A stretch of 64,000 bases of DNA, from NCBI RefSeq assembly GCF_020682705.1, contig NZ_JAGTTN010000007.1:62001-126000 (forward strand), in the 5' to 3' direction. The notes beneath the pieces are model-generated. The model made no database searches and was not told the DNA's origin. It saw only the letters and a program-made list of their open reading frames with translations. Within the stretch, counting starts at the first letter, position 1; every line of letters starts with the position of its first letter. Below are positions 16,194-24,411 of this stretch, piece by piece. The position numbers and the translations under genes were made by a program. Source of the DNA: Microbacterium allomyrinae. GTDB lineage: Bacteria > Actinomycetota > Actinomycetes > Actinomycetales > Microbacteriaceae.

Positions 16194-16847
16194 TCAGCCG
16201 TCCGCGACGGTCTGATCGCCGTCCTCGACGTCTGCGCCGGCTGCGCTGCGCTCACTCCCAGCGCCGCGCAGCCGGCGCGCCAGCGCCGCGTCGATCGCGA
16301 GGCCCAGGCCCACCGCGAGCACCACCGAAACGACCACCGCCACGACCGGTCCACCGGGCAGGATCGCAGCGACAATGGCACCGATCAGCGCCTGGTAGGC
16401 GGCCCACGCCAGCGCGGCGGCCGCGGCGATCCCGAGATATCGGGGCGCGGCGACCCGTGTCGCGCCCGCCGTCAGGTTCACCGCGAGGCGGGCGAAGGGG
16501 ATGAAGCGCGCCGTGAACAGCACCACCGCCGCGCGGCGCTGCAGTCTCTCACGGGACCACGCGAACGCGACGCGCACCCTCGACGTGCGCATCCATCGCC
16601 AGCGTTCGAGCCCCACAGTGCGACCGACGAGATAGCACGCCGCATCGCCGATGAAGGCGGCGACCGCGGCGACCGCGATCACCACGCCCACGTTCGGCTC
16701 GCCCTGCGTCACCGCGAGCGCACCGAAGGCGGTCACCGCAGCCTCTCCGGGAAGCACGACGAGGAATGCGTCGCCCAGCACGAGCAGGAAGAGCACGGGC
16801 ATCGCCCATGCGCTCGCGGCGACGCCGGTCAGCAGGTCCTCGATCAC
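16194..16847 (-). CDS. DedA family membrane protein
   Basis: A 217-residue integral membrane protein. VVLPGEAAVTAFGALA, FIGDAACYLVGRTVG and ARFIPFARLAVNLTAG are the DedA/SNARE-associated (VTT) family signatures, including the conserved FxRFxPxxR-like loop. Members help move undecaprenyl phosphate or phospholipids across the membrane and support membrane potential. I chose the GTG at 16847; the frame continues upstream, but the extra residues are low-complexity and unlike the family. The gene is divergent from the glycosyltransferase-SGNH gene, 140 bases away. Confidence 0.83.
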   Translation of the reverse strand: MIEDLLTGVAASAWAMPVLFLLVLGDAFLVVLPGEAAVTAFGALAVTQGEPNVGVVIAVAAVAAFIGDAACYLVGRTVGLERWRWMRTSRVRVAFAWSRERLQRRAAVVLFTARFIPFARLAVNLTAGATRVAAPRYLGIAAAAALAWAAYQALIGAIVAAILPGGPVVAVVVSVVLAVGLGLAIDAALARRLRGAGSERSAAGADVEDGDQTVADG

Positions 16848-16987
16848 GCCTCCCCTTCTAGCCGCCGACGGTGAACGGCGACCGAACGACGCCCGTCCGG
16901 TGACCTCCGGTGGTGCATCCGGTGAACACTTGCGGGTGAGTGCCGATCCGCGCCATCCCTCCCCGCGCGGGCCGCCACGCTGGAGGC

Positions 16988-18958
16988 GTGAGAGTCGCGC
17001 TGCTCGCCGAATCGTTCCTGCCGCACATGAACGGAGTGACGGGGTCGGTCCTCCACGTCCTTCGCCATCTCGCGTCCGAAGGGCACCAGACGCTGGTGAT
17101 CGCACCGCGCTCCGGCGAGATCACCGCCGACCTGCACGGTGCCCGGACCGAACTGCTGCGGTCTGTGCCGCTGCCCTCCTATCCCGACGTGCGGATCGTC
17201 TTCGCCCGTGCGGCGCGCCTGGCGGCGATCCTGCGTGAGTTCCGCCCCGACGTCGTGCACCTTGCGTCACCCTTCGTACTGGGCTGGCAGGGAGTGGCCG
17301 CTGCCGATGCGCTGCGCGTGCCGTCGGTCGCGGTCTATCAGACCGACGTCGTCGCATACGCCGAGAAGTACGGGATGCCGCAGGCCGGCGCACTCGTCGG
17401 GCGCCACATCGCGCGGCTGCACCGACGGGCCACGCTCACCCTTGCGCCGTCGACGGCATCGCTGCGCCAGCTCGAAGACCTCGGAGTGGATCGTCTGCGC
17501 CATTGGGGGCGCGGCGTCGACACCGAGCGGTTCACACCGGCTCGGCGCAGCGAGGACTGGCGCCGCAAGACCGCGCACGGCGACAAGATCATCGGCTATG
17601 TGGGCCGTCTCGCCCCTGAGAAGCAGGTCGAGGATCTCGCGGCTGTCGCCGACCTGGCCGGCAGCCGGCTCGTCGTGGTGGGCGAGGGGCCCGCCCGGCT
17701 CGCCCTCGAGCGCGCGCTGCCCGGTGCTGTCTTCACTGGTCATCTCACCGGCGCGGCTCTGGCCGAGGCGCTGGCGAGCTTCGACGTCTTCGTGCACCCG
17801 GGCGAGAGCGAGACCTTCGGGCAGACCATCCAGGAGGCTCTCGCCAGCGGCGTGCCGGTGGTCGCGCCCGGCATCGGCGGCCCGCTCGACCTGGTGCGCT
17901 CCAGTGTCGACGGATGGCTCTACCGGCCCGGAGACCTGCGCGACCTCAGAGCGCGCGTGGCAGACCTCGTGGGCGACGAGGGCAAGCGCCGGGCGTTCGC
18001 GACGGCGGCGCACGCCTCGGTGCAGGACCGGACGTGGGATGCCGTGTGCGGCCGGCTCGTGGAGCACTACACCGAGGCGCGGGTGCTGCGGCCCATCGAC
18101 GACGCGCTCCTGCTCCGGGGCGCGACCCGCCCTGCCGTCCCCGCGACGCGAGGACAGGAGTCGCGCTCCTGGTCGCGCTACGTCGCCCTCGGGGACTCGC
18201 TCACCGAGGGGCTGTGCGATTCGTCGCGCATGGCGCCGGGGCAGTACCGGGGCTGGGCCGACCGGCTCGCGCAGCTGCTGGCACACACCCGGACCGACGC
18301 GAGGCCGTTCCGGTACGCCAACCTGGCGGTCCGCAGCCGCCGCGTGCAGCACGTGATCCGCGAGCAGCTCCCGCTCGCGCTGTCGCTGCGTCCCGACCTG
18401 GTGTCGGTGATGATCGGCGCGAACGATCTCGTCGGCCCGCGCGTCGACCCGATCGCGCTCGCCGTCGAGCTGGAGACGGGCATCCGGATGCTGCGCGACG
18501 CGGGCGCCGACGTGCTGCTGCTGACGCCCTTCCTGCCGCACCGGCGCGCGTCGATGATCTTCGCGCGCCGGTTCGCCGCGTTCGCCTCGGAGCTGAGACG
18601 TGTCGCCGCCGACACCGGTGCCATTCTCCTCGACCTGGAGGCGCTGCCCGCGATCGGTGCCCTCGAACTGTGGGGCGATGACAAGGTGCACCTGCGCTCG
18701 CGGGGCCACCGCTTCCTCGCGTACCGGGCGGCAGACGCTCTCGGCGTGCCCGACGCCGAGGCGCTGGGAAGCCTCGACGCGGCGCTCCACGCGGACGACG
18801 ACCCCGTCGTCACCGGCTCGTGGCTGAGTCGCGATGCGCTTCCCTGGGCGTGGCGTCGCCTCCGCGGGCGCACCGCCGGCGACGGGCGTGCGGCAAAGCA
18901 CTCCGACTACGTCTTCATCGGCGGGCGCGGCGACGTGCGCGCGCACATGTCGTCCTAG
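16988..18958 (+). CDS. Fused GT4 glycosyltransferase and SGNH/GDSL hydrolase
   Basis: One open frame of 656 residues carries two domains. Residues 1 to about 380 are a GT-B glycosyltransferase of family 4, similar to GDP-mannose-dependent PimB-type mannosyltransferases: ALLAESFLPHMNGVTGSV, IGYVGRLAPEKQVEDL, and GESETFGQTIQEALASGVP with the EX7E region. From about residue 398 an SGNH hydrolase begins, with ALGDSLTEG (block I Ser), SVMIGANDL (block III) and DDKVHLRSRGH (block V Asp-x-x-His). The GTG start has GGAGG adjacent. The pair suggests a glycolipid or polysaccharide that is both mannosylated and acylated or deacylated. No signal peptide is visible. Confidence 0.85.
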   Translation: MRVALLAESFLPHMNGVTGSVLHVLRHLASEGHQTLVIAPRSGEITADLHGARTELLRSVPLPSYPDVRIVFARAARLAAILREFRPDVVHLASPFVLGWQGVAAADALRVPSVAVYQTDVVAYAEKYGMPQAGALVGRHIARLHRRATLTLAPSTASLRQLEDLGVDRLRHWGRGVDTERFTPARRSEDWRRKTAHGDKIIGYVGRLAPEKQVEDLAAVADLAGSRLVVVGEGPARLALERALPGAVFTGHLTGAALAEALASFDVFVHPGESETFGQTIQEALASGVPVVAPGIGGPLDLVRSSVDGWLYRPGDLRDLRARVADLVGDEGKRRAFATAAHASVQDRTWDAVCGRLVEHYTEARVLRPIDDALLLRGATRPAVPATRGQESRSWSRYVALGDSLTEGLCDSSRMAPGQYRGWADRLAQLLAHTRTDARPFRYANLAVRSRRVQHVIREQLPLALSLRPDLVSVMIGANDLVGPRVDPIALAVELETGIRMLRDAGADVLLLTPFLPHRRASMIFARRFAAFASELRRVAADTGAILLDLEALPAIGALELWGDDKVHLRSRGHRFLAYRAADALGVPDAEALGSLDAALHADDDPVVTGSWLSRDALPWAWRRLRGRTAGDGRAAKHSDYVFIGGRGDVRAHMSS

Positions 18959-18965
18959 GCCGCCG

Positions 18966-19637
18966 TCAGACCAGGGGCTCCTTGCGAAGCGCTGACGAGG
19001 ACCGGGGGATCGTCCGCCGCGACAGCAGCGCGGCGACGAAGAAGCACACCGCGCCCAGTGCCGTCCCGAGATTCGCCCACTGGGTACTGGCGAGGTCACC
19101 GGTCGCGGGCACGACGTATGCACCCACCGCCGAGGCCCCGAAGGCGACCGAGCCCGCGAAGTTGAGGACCGTGCCGTGCCAGGTGCGGGCATCCGGGTCC
19201 CACAGCTGCCCCCGGTCCTTCGTCGCCACGAGCGCGAGGAAGCTCGAGACGAGGAAGGCGACCGATCCCCACGCATCGGGGAGCCAGCCCACTCCGACCG
19301 CGTCGGGGTCGGCCACGGCGGCCGCCAGGGCCACGCCGGTGGACAGGTTGAACAGCAGCGTCCCGACGAACTGCACGGCGGCCGCCCACCAGTCGACGCG
19401 ATCGGGACTTCGTGTTCCGGTGCGCGGCGGGCGTCGCCCGCTCAGACTCAGCTGGATGAACGCCGCCGTCGTGAAGAAGAGCGAGCCCACGAAGAAGGTG
19501 AGGTTGGTGCCGACAGCGCCGGCCCACCCCGCATAGAGCGGGACGGCACCGGTGAAGAACAGCGCCGAGCCGACGGCGAAGCCCCACGCCTCGCGGCGCA
19601 GGCGTCGGATGCTCCCCGGCGGGAGGAGGTCGCTCAT
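18966..19637 (-). CDS. Membrane protein, YrhK-like
   Basis: A 223-residue integral membrane protein with about six hydrophobic segments. WGFAVGSALFFTGAVPLYAG, FFVGSLFFTTAAFIQL and WWAAAVQFVGTLLFNLSTG resemble YrhK-like domains, which occur in uncharacterised bacterial membrane proteins. The ATG at 19637 overlaps the stop of an 11-codon ORF (ATGA). The start gives MSDLLPPGSIRRLRREAWG, a basic cytoplasmic N-terminus before helix 1. No function is known. The gene converges with the GT-SGNH gene, with only seven bases between stops. Confidence 0.65.
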   Translation of the reverse strand: MSDLLPPGSIRRLRREAWGFAVGSALFFTGAVPLYAGWAGAVGTNLTFFVGSLFFTTAAFIQLSLSGRRPPRTGTRSPDRVDWWAAAVQFVGTLLFNLSTGVALAAAVADPDAVGVGWLPDAWGSVAFLVSSFLALVATKDRGQLWDPDARTWHGTVLNFAGSVAFGASAVGAYVVPATGDLASTQWANLGTALGAVCFFVAALLSRRTIPRSSSALRKEPLV

Positions 19638-19669
19638 CGATGCTCCGCAAGCGCGTCGTCCTGGGCCAT
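19634..19669 (-). CDS. Possible 11-codon leader ORF before the YrhK-like gene
   Basis: ATG at 19669 opens MAQDDALAEHR and its stop overlaps the next ATG (ATGA). A good ribosome binding site, GGAGAAGAAC, lies just before it. The frame is also open further upstream (to 19876), so this may be the end of a longer, unrecognised protein. The role would be translational coupling if it is real. Confidence 0.35.
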   Translation of the reverse strand: MAQDDALAEHR

Positions 19670-19928
19670 GTTCTTCTCCATCGATCGTCTGACGACCGGT
19701 CGCGCGAGCACCCACGAAAGAAGGACCTTCCCCCCAGAGAAGCGAGGTGCGTCGCGGACCAGGCCACTGCTACGTGCCGACCGTATGCCTGCGATATCGC
19801 GTCGCGACAGGGTCAGTGCGGGTGATTTCCTACGCGGTGGGGGTGATTCCGCCGCCGGACGGTCATGCGCCGTCACACCGGACGTACTCGGATCCGGGTC
19901 GTCCCGGAGCGCCGTTCGCGTTCAGGGA

Positions 19929-20114
19929 TCAGGTGCCGGGGTCGATCTGGCCCGCCTCGATCGCCGATTCGCGCTTCTCGAGTTCGGCGTCGTCGACCTC
20001 GTCCTCGATCGTCTCGAGCGGATCGATGGTCGGCGGCGGGCCGTCGAGCTGCGTCTCGTCGTCGATGGGGACGTCGCGCTCGTCGTCCGGGATCGTCTCA
20101 CGGAAGTCGCTCAT
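19929..20114 (-). CDS. Small acidic hypothetical protein
   Basis: A 61-residue protein, MSDFRETIPDDERDVPIDDE at the start and AELEKRESAIEAGQIDPGT at the end. Roughly a third of its residues are Asp or Glu. It has no Cys, no hydrophobic segment and no known motif, so it is probably a soluble, partly disordered cytoplasmic protein. It lies 46 bases downstream of the DUF5302 gene on the same strand and may be co-transcribed. It is kept as a gene because of its start, composition and strand agreement with its neighbour. Confidence 0.6.
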   Translation of the reverse strand: MSDFRETIPDDERDVPIDDETQLDGPPPTIDPLETIEDEVDDAELEKRESAIEAGQIDPGT

Positions 20115-20160
20115 GTCGTCGTGCAGCTGTCGTCGTCGGAGTGCTTGCCTCGGGTGCGGC

Positions 20161-20343
20161 TCAGCCGCTCTTGCGGCGGAATTCGCGCTTGGTCACGGCC
20201 CCGTGGGTGCCGTGGATGGCCGAATCGCCATCGAGGTGGGACTCGCCCTTGCGGTGTTGTGCGTTCTTCTTCTCGAGGGCTTCCTTGAACTTGCGCTTCA
20301 TGTCGTCGGATGCCGCGCCGGCCGGCTTTTCGTCGGTGCTCAT
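20161..20343 (-). CDS. DUF5302 family protein
   Basis: A 60-residue basic protein. DMKRKFKEALEKKNAQHRKG and the C-terminal VTKREFRRKSG match the actinobacterial DUF5302 family, whose function is not known. The middle, with HLDGDSAIHGTHG, is the usual His/Gly linker. It is likely a soluble cytoplasmic protein. The start codon follows a -10 element by six bases. Confidence 0.75.
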   Translation of the reverse strand: MSTDEKPAGAASDDMKRKFKEALEKKNAQHRKGESHLDGDSAIHGTHGAVTKREFRRKSG

Positions 20344-20349
20344 GCGACA

Positions 20350-20355
20350 ACCCTA
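20350..20355 (-). promoter_or_regulatory. -10 element of the DUF5302 gene
   Basis: TAGGGT on the minus strand, then TGTCGC and the ATG. The pnp promoter starts 53 bases away on the other strand. Confidence 0.45.
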
Positions 20356-20407
20356 CGGTCGCCGCCGCATGCTCGCCAGAGCGCGACGAAGGAGAGGCGC
20401 CCCCTGA

Positions 20408-20671
20408 TAGGCTTGATCGGGTTGCCCTCGGGCACCCGCTCAATTCCATATGAGCACGGTGCTTGTTAGGCACTGTGGAGCAGGCCGGCAGGAAGCTGGT
20501 CCCCTGTGGTGGTTTCCCCGTCGTCGACGACGCCGGGTGATCTTCTACTGGTGACCAGTGCTGGTGAATACCGTGGCATCCCCGCGCGCCGAGATCTGCC
20601 TGTTCCTGCTCCTTCGCATGAACTCGCCCGCCACACGGGCGTGCGAGTCAAAACAAAGAAGGAGAGACCTC
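20408..20671 (+). promoter_or_regulatory. pnp promoter and long structured leader (Actino-pnp RNA candidate)
   Basis: TAGGCT (20408-20413) is a likely -10, leaving a leader of about 250 bases before the TTG start. Several stems are visible: GCTCA/TGAGC (20438-20442/20451-20455); an 8-bp CACGGTGC/GCACTGTG stem (20455-20462/20470-20477); the self-complementary GTCGTCGACGAC (20520-20531); and ACTGGT/ACCAGT with a one-base loop (20547-20559). A conserved actinobacterial structure called Actino-pnp is known upstream of this gene; I assign it by position and structure, not by a consensus match. The usual upstream neighbour rpsO is absent here. Confidence 0.5.
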
Positions 20672-22963
20672 TTGGAAGGTCCTGAAATCACCGCCGCTGA
20701 AGCCGTTCTCGATAACGGCCGCTTCGGCACCCGCACTGTCCGGTTCGAGACCGGACGACTCGCGCAGCAGGCACAGGGTGCCGTCGCCGCGTACCTCGAC
20801 GAGGAGACGATGCTCCTCTCAGCCACCAGCGCGGGAAAGCACCCGCGCGAAGGCTTCGACTTCTTCCCGCTGACCGTCGACGTCGAAGAGCGCTCGTACG
20901 CCGCGGGCAAGATCCCCGGCTCGTTCTTCCGTCGCGAGGGCCGCCCCTCGACCGAGGCGATCCTCGTCTGCCGTCTCATCGACCGCCCGCTGCGCCCGTC
21001 GTTCGTCGACGGCCTCCGCAACGAGGTGCAGATCGTCGTGACGGTGCTCTCGATCGCGCCCGGCGAGTTCTACGACGCGCTCGCGATCAACGCGGCTTCG
21101 CTGTCGACGCAGATCTCCGGCCTGCCGTTCTCGGGTCCGATCGCCGGTGTGCGCCTCGCGCTCATCCCCGGCCACGGCGAGACCGCTGACCAGTGGATCG
21201 CGTTCCCGACGGTCACCCAGCTCGAGGAGGCCGTCTTCGACCTCATCGTCGCCGGCCGTGTCGTCACGGATGCCGATGGCAACGAGGACGTCGCGATCAT
21301 GATGGTCGAGGCCGAGGCCACCGAAGGCTCCTGGAACCTCATCAAGGGCGGCGCCACCAAGCCGAACGAGCAGGTCGTGGCCGAAGGCCTCGAGGCCTCG
21401 AAGCCCTTCATCAAGCAGCTCGTCGCAGCGCAGAACGTCGTGGCCAACACCGCGGCGAAGGAGATCAAGCAGTTCCCGGTCTTCCTGCCCTACAGCCAGG
21501 AGACGTACGACTTCGTCGCCGGCCGCGCCTACGACAAGCTCGTCCCGATCTACCAGATCGCCGACAAGATCGAGCGTCAGGACGCCGACGACGCGCTGAA
21601 GGAGGCCGTCAAGGCCGAGCTCGTCGCCGCAGTCGAGTCCGGCGAGCTGCCGGCCGTCGCGACGGCCGAGTTCTCCGCCGCCTACAAGTCGGTCACCAAG
21701 GTCATCGTCCGCGGTCGCATCCTCGCCGAGGGCATCCGCATGGACGGCCGCGGCCTGGCCGACATCCGCCCGCTCGACGCCGAGGTGCAGGTCATCCCGC
21801 GCGTCCACGGCTCGGCGATCTTCCAGCGCGGCGAGACGCAGATCCTCGGTGTCACCACGCTCAACATGCTCAAGATGGAGCAGCAGATCGACTCGCTGTC
21901 GCCCGTCACGAGCAAGCGCTACATGCACCACTACAACTTCCCGCCCTACTCGACCGGTGAGACCGGCCGTGTCGGCAGCCCGAAGCGTCGCGAGATCGGG
22001 CACGGCTTCCTCGCCGAGCGCGCGCTCGTGCCGGTGCTGCCCAGCCGCGAGGAGTTCCCCTACGCGATCCGCCAGGTGTCCGAGGCTCTCGGCTCCAACG
22101 GCTCGACGTCGATGGGCTCGGTCTGCGCATCGACCCTGTCGCTGCTGAACGCGGGTGTGCCGCTGCGCGCCCCCGTCGCCGGCATCGCGATGGGTCTCGT
22201 GTCGGACCAGGTCGATGGCCAGACGCGCTACGCCGCGCTGACCGACATCCTCGGTGCCGAAGACGCCCTCGGTGACATGGACTTCAAGGTCGCCGGCACG
22301 AGCGAGTTCGTGACGGCCATCCAGCTCGACACGAAGCTCGACGGCATCCCGTCGTCGGTGCTCACCGCCGCGCTGCAGCAGGCCCGCGACGCGCGTCTGA
22401 CGATCCTGGGCGTGCTCAACGCCGCGATCGACAGCCCCGACGAGATGGCGCCGACCGCACCGCGTGTCATCAGCGTCCAGATCCCCGTCGACAAGATCGG
22501 CGAGCTGATCGGCCCCAAGGGCAAGACGATCAACGCGATCCAGGACGAGACCGGTGCGCAGATCTCCATCGAGGAGGACGGCACTGTCTACATCGGCGCG
22601 ACCGACGGCCCGTCGGCCGAGGCCGCCCGCGCCCAGGTGAACGCGATCGCCAACCCGACCAACCCCGAGGTCGGCGAGCAGTTCCTCGGAACGGTTGTGA
22701 AGATCGCGACCTTCGGTGCGTTCATCTCGCTCCTTCCCGGCAAGGACGGCCTGCTGCACGTCAGCGAGGTCCGCAAGCTCGCCGGCGGCAAGCGCGTGGA
22801 GAACGTCGAGGATGTGCTGAACGTCGGCCAGAAGCTCCTCGTCAAGATCACGAAGATCGACGACCGCGGCAAGCTCTCGCTCGAGCCGGTCGTCGAGGAG
22901 CCCGCAGACCAGGAGGGTCGCGACGCGGCCAACCCCGGTCCCGAGGCGCCGGCCGAAGGCTGA
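20672..22963 (+). CDS. pnp: Polyribonucleotide nucleotidyltransferase (PNPase)
   Basis: A 763-residue phosphorolytic 3'-5' exoribonuclease. The order is: RNase PH domain 1 ([17 protein letters not shown]), a helical linker, RNase PH domain 2 with [12 protein letters not shown] and [17 protein letters not shown], a KH domain ([16 protein letters not shown] near residue 610), and an S1 domain ending near [11 protein letters not shown]. PNPase works with RNase J (gene at 37583) in mRNA decay and tolerates guanosine polyphosphates as regulators. The TTG at 20672 is preferred because AAGGAGAG lies a few bases upstream and the family N-terminus [15 protein letters not shown] follows. Confidence 0.96.
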   Translation: MEGPEITAAEAVLDNGRFGTRTVRFETGRLAQQAQGAVAAYLDEETMLLSATSAGKHPREGFDFFPLTVDVEERSYAAGKIPGSFFRREGRPSTEAILVCRLIDRPLRPSFVDGLRNEVQIVVTVLSIAPGEFYDALAINAASLSTQISGLPFSGPIAGVRLALIPGHGETADQWIAFPTVTQLEEAVFDLIVAGRVVTDADGNEDVAIMMVEAEATEGSWNLIKGGATKPNEQVVAEGLEASKPFIKQLVAAQNVVANTAAKEIKQFPVFLPYSQETYDFVAGRAYDKLVPIYQIADKIERQDADDALKEAVKAELVAAVESGELPAVATAEFSAAYKSVTKVIVRGRILAEGIRMDGRGLADIRPLDAEVQVIPRVHGSAIFQRGETQILGVTTLNMLKMEQQIDSLSPVTSKRYMHHYNFPPYSTGETGRVGSPKRREIGHGFLAERALVPVLPSREEFPYAIRQVSEALGSNGSTSMGSVCASTLSLLNAGVPLRAPVAGIAMGLVSDQVDGQTRYAALTDILGAEDALGDMDFKVAGTSEFVTAIQLDTKLDGIPSSVLTAALQQARDARLTILGVLNAAIDSPDEMAPTAPRVISVQIPVDKIGELIGPKGKTINAIQDETGAQISIEEDGTVYIGATDGPSAEAARAQVNAIANPTNPEVGEQFLGTVVKIATFGAFISLLPGKDGLLHVSEVRKLAGGKRVENVEDVLNVGQKLLVKITKIDDRGKLSLEPVVEEPADQEGRDAANPGPEAPAEG

Positions 22964-23009
22964 TCGCCGAGACCACCCACTGATCGCGCGTCACCGCTCG
23001 ATCGTGTCA

Positions 23010-23053
23010 ACGGATGCCCGTTCTCTCCCGTCGCGGAGGGGGCGGGCATCCGT
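23010..23053 (+). terminator. Hairpin after pnp
   Basis: ACGGATGCCCG (23010-23020) and CGGGCATCCGT (23043-23053) form a perfect 11-bp stem 47 bases after the pnp stop. There is no U-tract, as is common for actinobacterial terminators. A second hairpin, GTCCCCC-GAAT-GGGGGAC (23079-23096), follows. Confidence 0.6.
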
Positions 23054-23078
23054 CGTCCGGTGGGGAGTCCGGCACCGC

Positions 23079-23271
23079 GTCCCCCGAATGGGGGACAGAA
23101 TCCCGGTGTTTCGGGGGTTCGTGATGAAAGCGTTATGTAATGTTTATCGACAGTTGGCCTGGCTGCGCAGCGAGCTGTCCGGACTGCCCTACCCTTTGAG
23201 TACGCGCCGGGGGGCGCGGGATTCAAGTGATCATGACGAAACCCGACGGAGTCGTCATGAGGGGGTGGCAC
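23079..23271 (+). promoter_or_regulatory. Upstream region of the AKR-fold gene with an inverted repeat before the start
   Basis: This stretch holds an AT-rich patch (around 23121-23155, including GTTATGTAATGTTTAT) that may carry the promoter. A perfect 9-bp inverted repeat, TCATGACGA (23231-23239) and TCGTCATGA (23252-23260), ends at the ribosome binding site GAGGGGG. The right arm also holds an alternative in-frame ATG at 23257. The hairpin could restrict access to the ATG at 23272. Confidence 0.4.
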
Positions 23272-24312
23272 ATGGCTTACTTCGGCGTTGACTCGACGCT
23301 TTCCTCGTCGAGCCCGGATGTCAATTCTCCTGCTTCGCGGGCACCGCACCCTTCCGCCCCCATCCCCGTCCAGGGTCCGTCAGTCGGCAGCAATGTGCGC
23401 GTGCCTCTCGGAGAGAGCGGCTTCTCGGTCTTCCCGCTGATCCTGGGCGGCGCCGAATTCGGGTGGAACGTCGATCTCGAGTCGAGCCACGACATCCTCG
23501 ACGCGTACGCGGATCTCGGCGGCAATGCCGTACACACGTCCGACAGCTATGCGGGCGGTCGCAGCGAGCACATCATCGGGCAGTGGCTGCACTCCCGCGG
23601 ACTACGCGATGACATCGTGCTCGCGGTGCGGGTCGGCGGGCACGCCGACAACCCCGGACTCGGCTCGGTCAATCTGGTGCGGTCGGTGGAGGCATCCCTC
23701 ACGCGTCTGCGCACGGATCGCATCGACGTGCTCTCGCTCGATGCCACGACCGACTCCGCCACCGCGCTGGAAGACACCCTCGCGACCGCGGAGTGGCTCG
23801 TCGAGACGGGCAAGGTCGGCGCGATCGGCGCGATCGGCTATACCGCCGCGCAACTGGTCGAGGCCCGGATCTTCTCGTCGGCGGGTTTTCCGCGGATCAC
23901 CGTGCTCGACGTGCCGTTCAACGTGCTGCGTCGTCACGAGTTCGACTCCGACCTGCGACTGGTCGCCGGCGCGCAGGGGATGGCGGTGACGCCGTCGCAT
24001 GCACTCGAGCACGGCTTCCTCGCCGGCCGTCAGCGCACTCGCGTTCGTGGTGCGCTGTCGGTTCGCGGTGCGCAGCTCGCGGCGAACTTCAATCGGCGCG
24101 GCAGTCGTACGCTTCGGGCTCTCGACGCGGTCGGTGCGGAACTCGGAGTGCCCGATGCAGCGGTCGCGGTGGCGTGGCTGCTCGCGCAGCGGCTGGTCAC
24201 AGCGCCGATCGTCAACGCCTACGCCCCGGCACATGTCGAGGAACTCGTGCAAGGCGTCGGGGTGCGACTGAGCCGCGCACAGCTCGCCGACATCGCCCGC
24301 GCGTCAGAGTAG
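23272..24312 (+). CDS. Aldo/keto-reductase-fold protein with altered catalytic tetrad
   Basis: A 346-residue TIM-barrel protein of the aldo/keto reductase superfamily. After a 40-residue Ser/Pro-rich N-terminus, LILGGAEFGWNVD, AGGRSEHIIGQWL and VETGKVGAIGAIGYTAAQL follow the family layout. The catalytic tetrad is mostly lost. The Asp of the usual DTAxxYG is His (HTSDSYAG), the Tyr is kept, the Lys of LATKxG is Arg (LAVRVG), and the His of LxxLHxxD is Asp (VLSLDATTD). It is probably not a conventional reductase. I chose the ATG at 23272 with GAGGGGG upstream; ATG 23257 is an alternative. Confidence 0.8.
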   Translation: MAYFGVDSTLSSSSPDVNSPASRAPHPSAPIPVQGPSVGSNVRVPLGESGFSVFPLILGGAEFGWNVDLESSHDILDAYADLGGNAVHTSDSYAGGRSEHIIGQWLHSRGLRDDIVLAVRVGGHADNPGLGSVNLVRSVEASLTRLRTDRIDVLSLDATTDSATALEDTLATAEWLVETGKVGAIGAIGYTAAQLVEARIFSSAGFPRITVLDVPFNVLRRHEFDSDLRLVAGAQGMAVTPSHALEHGFLAGRQRTRVRGALSVRGAQLAANFNRRGSRTLRALDAVGAELGVPDAAVAVAWLLAQRLVTAPIVNAYAPAHVEELVQGVGVRLSRAQLADIARASE

Positions 24313-24357
24313 GAGGCTCGCCGCGGCCGGTCCCAGGGCGGCATTCGTCGTGTGTCG

Positions 24358-24403
24358 TAGGGTGGGAGAAGTGCCCCGTCGGGGCACGCGACCCCCGACG
24401 GAG
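24358..24403 (+). promoter_or_regulatory. Promoter and two mutually exclusive hairpins before the histidine phosphatase
   Basis: TAGGGT (24358-24363) is a likely -10. The transcript would then begin at a perfect 8-bp hairpin, GTGCCCCG/CGGGGCAC (24371-24387). The sequence CGTCGGGG (24377-24384) can instead pair with CCCCGACG (24393-24400), right next to the GGAG ribosome binding site. The two folds cannot form together. Confidence 0.4.
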
Positions 24404-24411
24404 TGAGCTGC

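Noticed and set aside
20344..20671. rpsO in front of pnp
   Set aside because: No S15-like protein can be read in this stretch in any frame; it is better explained as an untranslated leader.
20819..22759. Long minus-strand open frame opposite pnp
   Set aside because: It lies wholly over the PNPase domains and shows only Asp/Leu/Val-rich low-complexity sequence.
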